A DNA stretch of 64,000 nt from Todiramphus chloris collaris (lineage: Eukaryota; Chordata; Aves; Coraciiformes; Alcedinidae). Location of the stretch: positions 12,297,832-12,361,831 of the forward strand of contig JANVCC010000076.1 in NCBI GenBank assembly GCA_025345505.1, in the 5' to 3' direction. Positions within the stretch are counted from its first letter, which is position 1. Every line of letters begins with the position of its first letter. A program made the position numbers and the translations under genes. Of this stretch, positions 51,512 through 61,539 are shown in pieces. The notes below the pieces were generated by a model. It was not told where the DNA came from. It saw only the letters and a program-made list of their open reading frames with translations, and searched no databases.

Positions 51512-52714
51512 GCCGCCTGCCGCCTCGCCGCCTTCGTCGGCGTCCGAGACAGAGACCCGGGCCACGTAGTCGCCGGGCCGCGCCCCCTCGGAGACCCACG
51601 GGCCGCCGCTCTCGGTGAGGTAGAGCAGCCGGATGGCCGGGCGGTTGTCGTTCACGTCCAGCACGGCCACGGAGACGAGGGCGCTGGAGACTTCGGGCTG
51701 AGCGCCGCCGTCCCGCGCCTCCACGACCAGGCGGTGCAGGGCCCGCGCCTCGCGGTCCAGCGGGCGGCGGAGGCTCAGCACGCCGCTCCTCTCCTCCACC
51801 GCGAAGTAGCCGTCGGGATCGCTTTGCCGGCGGTTGATGGCGTAGCGCACCTCGCCGTTGGAACCCAGGTCGGGGTCGGTGGCCCGCAGGCGGCAGACGG
51901 GGGTGCCCGGCGGCGCGTCCTCCCGCAGCCGCGCCCGGTACTCTGCGCGGCTGAAGGCGGGTGCGTTGTCGTTCTCGTCCAGCACCTGCACCGACACGCT
52001 CAAGCGGCCGCGGCGCCGCGGGCTGCCCCCGTCCCACGCCTCCACAACCAGCCGGTGCGCATCCGCCCGCTCCCGGTCCAGCCGCCGCAGCAGCACCAGC
52101 TCCAGCAGCTCCGGCGGACCGTAGCGCAGCTGGAAGAGCCGCGGCTCCCCCGCCGCGCCGCCCTCCTCCAGCAGCGCGTAGCCCTGCGTGCCAAAGCGGC
52201 CGGCGTCGGGATCGCGGGCGGCCGGGAGGCGGAAAGCGGTGCCGGGGGGGCTGAGCTCGGAGACGTTAAGCTGCAAGCGGTCCCACGGGAAGCGCGGCGG
52301 GTGGTCGTTCACGTCGGTGACCGCGATCTCCACCTGCACCACCTCGCCGCGCAGCGTCGCCGCCGCGAAGCTGTAGCGGGCCCGCCGCTCCCGGTCCAGC
52401 CGCCGCGCCGTGCGGATGATGCCCGTCTCCGGCTGGACGTGGAAATCCGCCAGCACCGCCGATTCGCCGCTCCCCTCCGACAGCAGGAACCCGCCCGGCG
52501 GTCCCGCGCCCTCCGGCAGCCCCGCACGGATGTCCCCCACCAGCGTCTCGGCCGGCAGCCCCTCGTCCACCGCCAGGCTGAGGTTATAGACCGGCGCCGC
52601 GCCGCCGCCCGCCGCGCACAGCCACAGCGGCACGAGTAGCGCCAGCGCCCGCCCCGTCGGGGCACCGCTGCTTCGCCCGCCCCGGCACCTGCCGCCCCGC
52701 AGCCGCCGCGCCAT
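50879..52714 (-). CDS. DCHS2: Dachsous-family cadherin, first coding exon (probably DCHS2)
   Basis: Seen: 612 codons from ATG at 52714 to a CAG|GTGAGT donor at 50879/50878, phase 0. A stop in the same frame 9 nt upstream of the ATG fixes the start; context is good (A at -3, G at +4). Residues 1-40 form a signal peptide (Arg-rich n-region, hydrophobic core about 23-36). Cadherin repeats: EC1 about 42-141 (DVNDH 134-138), EC2 144-253 (DENDN 246-250), EC3 258-359 (DVNDN 353-357), EC4 362-483 (DLNDE 475-479), EC5 487-591 (DANDN 583-587), and the start of EC6 from 595. Each has an LDRE motif. Family knowledge: Dachsous cadherins bind Fat cadherins between cells in planar polarity and Hippo signalling. 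The segments 'GRFGTQGYALLE' and 'YAINRRQSDPDGYF' resemble DCHS1, so the family is firm. DCHS2 is preferred from the exon 2 sequence and the very long intron. Odd: a Gly-rich insert at 398-411. Translation beyond residue 612 reads into the intron. Confidence 0.9.
51478..51522 (-). repeat. GCC/GGC trinucleotide repeat inside exon 1
   Basis: Near-continuous GCC (plus strand) reading as GGC codons on the minus strand, encoding the glycine run of cadherin repeat 4 (residues about 398-412). Trinucleotide runs of this type are prone to length variation. Confidence 0.9.
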
Positions 52715-52723
52715 ACTCCGCCG

Positions 52724-52735
52724 CTAAGCTGGCAT
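52724..52735 (-). promoter_or_regulatory. Three-codon upstream ORF (Met-Pro-Ala-stop)
   Basis: Seen: on the minus strand ATG CCA GCT TAG, then nine bases, then the main ATG at 52714. The uORF is in the same frame as the cadherin, so its stop also proves the main ORF cannot extend upstream. Whether it is transcribed depends on the start site, which cannot be placed from sequence alone. Confidence 0.5.
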
Positions 52736-53501
52736 CACGGGCAGCCGCCGCCGGGCAGGTGGCTTCGCCCCGCCGTCGCGGGAGGAAATCCTATATGCCG
52801 CCGGTGCTGGAAAGGACAAGCCCGTGCGAGGGGGCGGGGAGGGCGGCTCCCCGCAGCCACCGCCCCGCGCAGCCCCCGCCCCGCCGGGCTCCGCCGCCTC
52901 CCGCAGTGCTCCTGGGATTCTGCCCGCCCACCCTGACCCCTGGGCCTGGTGGCCCCCGGCCGCGGACGCGTCGCGAAGGGTTTGGATAGCGTGGCGCGAC
53001 TCTAGGGCTGCCCGGGAATCGGAGCGGTCTTTCCCCGAGATCCATTCCTCGGGGAGTCAGCTAGCTTAGCTGCTGCTGCTGGGGAAAAGCGGAGACTATC
53101 GCACGGGCTGCTTCTGGATGCAGAGACATGTCTCATGGAGGAGAAGAATTTAAATGAGACAGAAATCCGCGAGGATAAACGGGATTTGCTCAATTCAGCA
53201 AGGGTTTTTCTCGCCTTAATATTCTGGTCCTCGTTTTCCATGAAAACTCGTTACCATGGCATTAGGCCACTAAGTAGTGCTCAGTACGGCGGAGAAACAG
53301 TTACCAGAAATCAGCTTTGAGTAGAAATTACCATCAGCTTCAAGAAGACTAGATTTTTTTTTCCTTTTTCACCATTCCTAACTCCCTTATCTTGCTGGGA
53401 AAGGCCTAAGTATGAATTAGTGTTTCTTCAGTGACACTGAGAATGTACAGCATCATATAAATGCTAAGTACCAACCATCCATTTTTCCGTGAAAGTTAAG
53501 T

Positions 53502-53523
53502 GTACTTAAGCAGTACTTAAGCA
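53502..53523. repeat. 11-base perfect tandem duplication
   Basis: GTACTTAAGCA twice in succession. With the TTAAGT just upstream it also makes small inverted repeats around TACTTAAG. Confidence 0.9.
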
Positions 53524-55193
53524 GTTACCAGTCTCTTGCTGTTCCCACTGGCCCTTTACCAAACTGGCAAGAGCCTGACACATAGAAGTAAATTCATCCT
53601 AGGACAGACAATTCGGGACAAAGAAAAAGTAGCAGGAGGAGTTACTGTAGCTCAGTCCTCTTGTATGAAGCAGGCACTTGTGAGGGCAGAGATTTTCCTA
53701 TTTGCCACTTTTGCCAGTCCTGGAAAAACTACCCAAGTACCATTCCTCGAGGAGGGGACAAAGCTGTTGAGCCCTTGATGTATCCATGCAGAGGAGTAAA
53801 AGGGGAAGAGACATTTTTTTTCCAACATTGTTAGGACCTAACAATACCATATATCCAAATAAGAGGGAGAATTAGGTTCTAAAGTAAGTCTAGAAGTGTG
53901 TATCTGCATGCACAAGAGGGGAGACACACAAGATCATATCCACTGTGTCTGATTTGCCTCCTACAGAGAGACAGGGCTGAGCAAAAGCTAGATTTTGTCA
54001 GATTTTCTTAGGCACATTCTGAGAAAGTCTCTATATTTATATACTGTGATAATTACAAGCATAGAAGCAAGAAGGAAATGCTGAGGCCCTTGCCATTTTC
54101 ATTCACATTCATTGAGAAAACACATGGATCCTCCCCAAGTCACAGATGTTCAATATGAAAATGCCTGAATTCCATTGAATCACAGCAAGTTTGGAAAAAC
54201 AGCCATGTCCCATGCAGTCACTAAGAAAACATGTGAATCACGTTCAGTCAGGGCACATTCACTGAAGAACTAAAAACCTTGTGTTGCCAAGGTCAGGGCA
54301 GTTCTGTGTTAGATAAAGTATGCATGAAGATGGTAGGGGGAAAAAAAGTGAGATGGCCGTGGTTATCAGTGGCTCTGGCAATATTCATGTATTTTGTGAT
54401 ACCAGGGCTCTTGAATAGTTTTCTAACAAGTCTTATAAAAGCACTGACCAACTACAGCATGTTTCCTGAAATACCACACCACTGGGACACGGTGGATGTT
54501 CTGTCTGAGTGTGAGCCTTACCTTTTAAGTGTTCCTCCATCTTCTTTGTCATTCTGCCTGTTCTGGGCTTTTTCTTCTTTCCTCCATTCCCTCAAGCTTT
54601 TTTCCTCTCTCATTTGCCATATTCATGACCTCATTCCTTTATTTCCACAAATCACAAACAGAAGTTTCTAAATCTCGAGGAGACATTTGCTGTCTCCTGG
54701 ATATATTTAGCTACCCCTGCTGTTCCCTGTCTTCTCAGTGACATGCTGACCTACACAAAAAAGAGAAGTGGCATCACATAAGACATGAAGGGAATCTGAC
54801 ACAATGGCATTATCCCAAAGGAAGCAAAGGTGCAAAGTTTTGGTGTACTAGCTACCCCCTATATACTCAACAGGTCACTCTCGTACTGAAGACACTTACC
54901 AGCTTGTCAGATCTACCCAGTCTTCTCATGTAAAAAGTGGACAGGAGCAGAACCTTGTCTGAAGGCAAAGGATGTTGGTTAGAGCATGTTAAATGTCTGT
55001 GCATTCCAGTTTAGACAGGATCATCTGGTTTTGAACCAGCATTCTTGGTCAGATAACAGTAATGGTTACTTCTCCATCCTTTTCCTGGAGGTGGCCACCT
55101 CTGACTTCATAGGAAGGTGAACAGCACGTGAATCCACTTTCAAAACGCTGAAGTTCCTATCCCTTACTCTTCAGGCAACCCTACTCCTGGGTT

Positions 55194-55219
55194 AGTAGAG
55201 CGATGGGCATCGCTCTACT
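55194..55219. repeat. Perfect 12-base hairpin with 2-base spacer
   Basis: AGTAGAGCGATG (55194-55205), GG, CATCGCTCTACT (55208-55219): exact reverse complements, with two CpGs in otherwise CpG-poor DNA. No terminator or known RNA fits the context. Confidence 0.8.
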
Positions 55220-58200
55220 CCACTACGCAAGGCAGTGAACTCTGGTGCTCCCAGAGCAGCTCCATAAGCCATTTCAGCTGTCCTTGTGGCAGGAACCCAA
55301 CTTCCAGTAAAGGAGCAAGGAAGGAAACTGCAAGGTGATAACTGTATCAGCTGCTCAAATTTAATCTCCCTGTATTTGTAAATCAATATTTGCTTTAGCT
55401 TAATCCTTGTATTAACTGAAAATTCTTTGTCCTTCAAGGAGGATTAAACTGTAGCAAACTAAAGCTGTAGTATTTGAGCACAAAAGATCACTGAAACAGA
55501 GGTAGTGTTGTTACAACCATGAAGGTCCATCGTGTTTAGAGTTAATTCTATCGACAAACATTGCCTTGCCCCCATAACAGCTGTGGCAGCTTAAGATGTG
55601 ACCTTCCCCCACCGAAGACATGGATGGCTGAGGAGATAAAGCAGTGTGACTGCTTCCTCTCCTGCAGCTCGCTGCCTCACTGCAAACCATCTTCAGCAGC
55701 AGCAGTTTAAGCCAAGCCAGCTGACTCGGGTCTGATGCAGGGTGGGAGTGCTACAGGATCCATTCCAGCACTCATCATACGGGCGGTAGAAGCCAGCCGA
55801 GGGCAGTGAGTGGCTGCACTGCTCCAGACAGAGCTGAAGCAAATAAAATACAAATCTTTCGATGAAGTTATTTCCTGTGCTGTTTGAACGCGGGGTGGTC
55901 TCAGCTGTTTGTTACTGCCTTGCAGGCAGTGGGCACCGTGCTCCCCTTTCTGCCTGCCAGGTGGTGTTCCCTGATCCTCTGTGTGTTTGCTCCTAAGGAA
56001 GAAGATTAGTTTAAGCAGTGCTGAAACAATGATTTCCATTTACCCCAGTGATTTTTTTTTTCCTACACTGGGTTACAGAGATCTCATAATAAATCAGTTT
56101 TCCTGCAAAATTGTGGTGTGAGGAAGTACAAGTATCTTCAACTGTTGCAGCTGGATCTAAGAAAGAATGTCTGTCTACAGCCTTACTGCCTGGGTTCACT
56201 GTAGATACTCAGTCTAGAACACATGATGGACGGAGAAAGCATTAACTTTGCAGAGCATCAGGTGTTTCATTCTTTACAATTCCCCAGGCACATGTATACT
56301 GGTTCCAGCAACGCCTCTTTGAAGGAGTGTCAGCTGCACCAAAGATTTGATGGTGAACAAATGAAGGCTGGTCATAGTTACTGTAATAGAAAGCTATGAT
56401 TAGAACTGGTTTCCACATAAAATCACTAAAATGGATTTAAGAGTGATTTTTTTAATTTTTTTTTTTTTTTTACTAGTAGCCATGCCTTCACTCTTGATTA
56501 CAAACTAATCTGAAGAACTCATTTTGCTGTGAAACAGATGCCTTGCCTTCACTGATGAAGAACCATCAGTTGGCAGAGTCTGACTGGAAATAACGTACCT
56601 GAGTGTGTAGGAAAAGACTTCCATGCTGTTTTGAGAGCTACAAGGCTATGGTACAAATAGTAGTAGTCAGGCTTTTCTCCTTTCATTACAGATTACTGTG
56701 ATGCCTTCTCTTCCTCTGTGGAGTGGATGTTGCTGCCACCTTCTGTGGGCAACTATTTCTGAATTTGTCAGTCAGATAAAACCATCTAAGAAGGAATACT
56801 CAGATCAGCATTTTCACATTAGCTTTATTTCTAGTTCACTTCACTCATATACTATCATCCAGGCCTAATCATCTGTCCCAACGTTGTGTTTCCATCTTAC
56901 AGATCTTCGTTACTCTCTTTGTTGCCGAACCCATTCTGTTTCTACTCCACACCTTCCCAGCTGCAAAACCAAGTGTCACGTCACATGTCAAGATGATTGC
57001 TCAAATATATTTGAATCTGCCTGGAAAATGTGAACATGTTTTACTCTCGTTATATTAATCCCACTGTCCTCTGCAGGTTGAACACATTTCTTGTTATGTA
57101 TAATACATAATTCTTCTTTTATGAAAACTCTAGAAAATACGAAATAAAATACGAAAATAAATATTAACAGATTTAAATGAGATTCTGCTTGGTAGGTGTT
57201 CATTCAGATTTAGACATCCTAACCATTTTTTTTTTATATATATCTATATTTTATAAACTTGGTCACAGGTTTTATTACTTTAGCAGATTTATCCAAAAGT
57301 GAAAGACCCTATTTTTGGTTTCTTTTGTAGTTGCAAACTATATGACAACATACTATAAACTTACCTTTAAAACAGAAGGAAAGCTTCTTTCTTTTGCTGT
57401 CTGTTGTTCTGAGAAGCTGATGCAGATGTGAAGCAATCATTCTGAGACAGCAAAAGGTTCACGCTTTTAGGCCAGAAATAAACATGCAAGAACTCTACAT
57501 GGGTTGCATTTAACATAAAGCTGTCTTTTGCCATCTGCTTGCCACTAAATCCAGAACTTAGTGGCCTCTCTAAAACTTGAAGGTGAGCTCCAGAAAGCTT
57601 GATAAATATCATCCCAGGTCAAATTTAATACTCCCTTAGTATAATACCTTCTTGACTACGTGTTGCATTTTCACATAAAATGTATGAGATTATCTAGATT
57701 ATCAATTTATCTCACACAATAATAGATCACAACCTGCAATCAGATCCAGTATTAAAATTCTATGTGTGTACAAGACACAAAGAAAAAAAGACATGGATGT
57801 GACAAACAAAACAGGACTAAATCCTATTGCCTGGTAGGTTTGTCTGAACTGCAGATATTGTAAGTATGCAAGGATCAAACATAGTTGCAGGAGCTCTAAA
57901 TCTACAAAAAATCTTCATCTTAACTCAGGGACACAAGAGCAGCATTAGAAAAGTTATTCCCTATCTACAAGATACAATATAATTTCCTACACTTCCAAAA
58001 GCTCACTCTCTCTCTAAACTTTGAAGCTCTAAAAAGCAAGAGTTGGCTGAAAGCAACCAAAACAAACCCATTAAAACCAAAATCCGAAGACGTAAGAAGT
58101 CATCAAGCACAGGATTGGTCTGAATTAGCTCTTCCCAGATTTCCCTTCAGGGATGTCAGTTAGCTGATGTTAATGTTGGCTAACGCTGCACGGCACCACT

Positions 58201-61011
58201 GATGCCAGTAAGCCAAAATACAGTAGTTGGAAGCTAAAAGTCTGTTAACAGGGTTCAAACTGCAAACAAGATGCAAATGGCCAGACCGATTGCAATGGCA
58301 TGCCACAATATAGGATGCATTTTCCATCACCTGCAGTCTTTAAATCAAGGTTACACAGCTAACAGACGTGTTCTGTGTCAGCCACAAACGCCAGGGCTTT
58401 AGGCAGGAATTCCCAAGTACAATGAAGCCAGGCTAAACGATTAGACTGCTCCTTCTGGCTTTCACATCTATGAAAATCTGGTTTCCCAGGGCAGCTGCCC
58501 TCATCACAGAAGAGCAGCCCACACAGTGTGCTTGAGATCTGGAAACCTGCTGTTACCACTTCATCAGCTGAACTCCCTGATGAGGACTCAAGCTTGTGGC
58601 ACTGAGAGGAGGGAGGGTTGACACGTAAAGCTGTATCTTAATATCCTAAGTCACTATGCTAGCTGATTCCCTTGCTGGTTTGAGCAAAGTAATTATTTAA
58701 AATAGCTGTAAATCAGAAAAGGGCTTTGCTTTTAGAAGTAATTCGCCGTGGATTACAGTATATTTTAAAGCCCCTGGTTATCTTCTCTCTCACACACACA
58801 TACAAACACCAAAACCAAGGGGTTTTGAGCCCTTTGCACTCCTTTGCCAGATGATAATTTCATAAGGAGTTTGGATGCCTGAGGCATAGCTGGTGTGGCT
58901 CCAACTGACACTACCATAATTAATGATCCCAAGAGGTTTGCCTGCTTTCTTAAAGAACCTATTAAGACAAGGCTGTAGATACACAAGAACAAAGCAATCC
59001 TCTTTGCCCTACTATGCAAGTGCCCTGATTTTCAGGGTACACAGCATCGTGCAGCAGTATGCATGTCTTTGGGGAGGTTACAGCTGGAGGTGAGGCTGGG
59101 CAGGGTGAACCCCCCGCAAAGCCATAGGGGAGCAGATGTTTGCATTACCCCTTACAGCAGGTTTGTTTTTGTTGGCAGACGGAGCTACTTCTGCTCATTT
59201 AATTTCAGTAAGTGGTAGTAGAGCACCTAGCAGCTTTTGGACAGGCACCCATTTTTCCTACAAGTGAAAACACACTTGTGAAAATCCTAATTAATGGATC
59301 CTATTTGCTTGAAGGTGAGCCAAAGTGAGTGCTGGAGGCAGGAATCGATAGCCTATTTTAATCTAGGACATAAAAACTGTCTAAAAGCAGTTCTGCCAGC
59401 TTCTTCCAGCCACTCCACATCTGTATGGGGAAAATCTTATTTTTACAGCGCTCTCACTGAATTATCCAAGTTCCTCATCCTTTTTTGCAGAGTTTATCTT
59501 TACAGAACCTTTATAGGACTGAGAAGGTGCATTATGACCATTCCACAGAGGACCTCACACAGATATTAAATTACACATCCATAGTGCACATTTGCATCCT
59601 GCAATGGCAATGCTGACCCTGCTCTCCAGCTGAAGCACTCTCAGGGTCCCCACCATGAAGTAACAGCCCCAAGTGGTGGAAAAGTCCCAACTATCTCACC
59701 ATCACAGTTTGTAGAACCAAACTAGTGTCTTGGTGCAGTGAATGCACCGAGGTGAAGAGCTGAGTGCTGTGCACTATCTCAGTGTGCCCACAGTCACACG
59801 TGGGGTCAGCAATACTCCCTGCCCCTCCTGCATCCCACGGCAGTGCTGTCAGACTTGCTTTTCCCCACTTGCTTTTCCCAGCCTGCTGTAGCTATATTTG
59901 ACCGCTGACCTTTTTTCACTTAGTGTGCTCAAGAATAAAATAACGCTGGCTTTCAGAAATTTCAGCTATGTATCTTTTGCTCTGATAGCTGGAACGTCAA
60001 CTTTGAGATGCTGGAGATGACAGCAGTATTTTTAAAGTTTCAAACATGGAGATTACACTGTTACCCAAATCAGATTATTCCCCAATATAGAACAGTCAAT
60101 TAAATATCTTTTTAAAGCCTTTTCATCACTCCTAGTCATATTCCTGTGTATTCACCTCTTTGACCTTTAACTGTTTATGGGCTGTTGTGCTTTCAGGTAT
60201 CATTTAGTGGTAAGTATAGAAATCAGTGCTTGTATTTCAGAATGAATACTACCAAAAAGGATAGGAAGGAGAAGCTTTTCAAGTTTTTAAGTAAAACTTA
60301 AGATAAAATACTCTAATATACTTAGGGGCAAAAGCAAGACTGCTAGGCATTTGTACAGGAAAGCAGTACTTCTAAACCCATATACATACACGTGCCCTAG
60401 AATGCCACTACAGGAACAAGAAGGAAGACTAAATTCATATAGCTGATTTTGGGTGAGAACTGTCTGTAGGTTTAGCTCACTATTTCAACTGCTGACCATG
60501 TGTTTATGCCTGACTTGACCACAGTGCTCTTGAATTCCTGCATCAAAGGCTTTATGGATGCTTCTTTCAAAATAACATGAAATGCATCCCTTTTCTGAGC
60601 TGCATTGAACAGTGCCATCAAGCAAATTAAACTGGATTCTTAAACCCCGCTCCTAAGAGTAGGTGTCTCAAGGCCAGAGCAGCTGGGGATGACCCCTGCC
60701 AATGCTGGGCATACTCAATCATACTCAAAAACTGGGTACCAGCACTTTGGGGATTAGAAAAGTGTAGCTGTTTTTAAATACATTTTTCCTAACAAGAGTT
60801 ACTTGCCTTTTTTAGACACCAAGGAAAAAAAATTACTGCTGTGCTTTTCAGACTTCACTAAAAAGAAAGATATGGCACTCTTAAAAGGAATTGTAAAGTG
60901 CTCAGGTGTAGAAACAGATGAGCAATGGGTTGCACTCTGCTGCAAGCAGACCTCAAGTGCAAGGAAGTGTAACTGCCTGGAAGCAAGGGCACATTTATCC
61001 CAGCAATCCCA

Positions 61012-61539
61012 GTGTTGCTCACATCTAGCAGAAACAAACCAGCACTGAGAAGGGCAGAAAATATCCTAGTGAGTTCAAATGTCACCCTTCCTGTACTGCA
61101 CAGTACTTACTTGACTGAAAATTCAGAATATAGAGACTTTGGGCTGTGCCCAGGGCACCATCTTCCCTCCATAGGAATCAGAGAAAGACTATTTCTGCAG
61201 CCAGCTTCTGAGGAAAGGAAGTTCATTCCTCCTCCTAGGAAGGGAACTTCCACAGGGATGTCACAGCCACCCCAGGGCCCCCACTCTACGCGAGAAAAGA
61301 AGCTGCTGGGACAACACTTGTGGGATCCCCACTGTCACACAGGGGCAGGGATGCTGGGGTCCATACCATGCCCACCTCACGTGGGCCCTTGCTTTGCCTT
61401 TCATCTTCCCAGCCCTGACCAGCATGTCATGCCCGCTGCCCACCTCAACCCTGTCCCTGACCACTACATCCCTACATCTGCCCGCCGTGTGTCAAGTGAA
61501 AAGGGCAAGACTCTCAGACAAGCACAGAAATCAAAATAG
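61012..61539 (+). other. Unrecognised 175-codon open frame
   Basis: The longest ATG frame in the 5' flank. The predicted product is rich in Pro, His and Ser, has no signal peptide, membrane segment or recognised domain, and no clear splice or promoter context. The segment is somewhat GC-richer than its surroundings, which lengthens chance frames. I do not recognise it and consider it most likely non-coding. Confidence 0.12.

Larger units (their letters stand above)
50680..53000 (-). promoter_or_regulatory. CpG island covering exon 1 and the presumed promoter
   Basis: Seen: an abrupt change from AT-rich flanks to dense C+G with very many CpG dinucleotides, starting near 50680 and fading near 53000. 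It spans the whole first coding exon and about 290 bases upstream of the ATG. A TATA-like CATATAG lies on the minus strand around 52797-52791, about 80 bases upstream of the ATG. If it were used, the start site would fall near 52765, but CpG-island promoters often lack TATA boxes, so this is weak. No CCAAT box is evident close by. Confidence 0.8.
53001..61011. other. 5' flank of the cadherin gene, no gene seen
   Basis: Short frames only. It includes three CATTCCT motifs (53043, 53373, 53741), an 11-base tandem duplication (53502-53523), a 26-base perfect hairpin (55194-55219), a T run near 56456-56471 and a short CT/CA microsatellite at about 58782-58800. In mammals the gene 5' of DCHS2 is PLRG1; no exon of it was recognised here. 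Confidence 0.5.

Noticed and set aside
50670-52037. 455-codon open frame in another minus-strand frame
   Set aside because: Overlaps the cadherin frame, is Arg/Gly/Pro-rich nonsense, and runs past the splice donor. An off-frame shadow.
50906-52639. 577-codon open frame on the plus strand across exon 1
   Set aside because: An antisense shadow of the GC-rich cadherin exon; stop codons are rare in such DNA and the product shows only low-complexity Arg/Ala/Gly/Val/His sequence with no domain.
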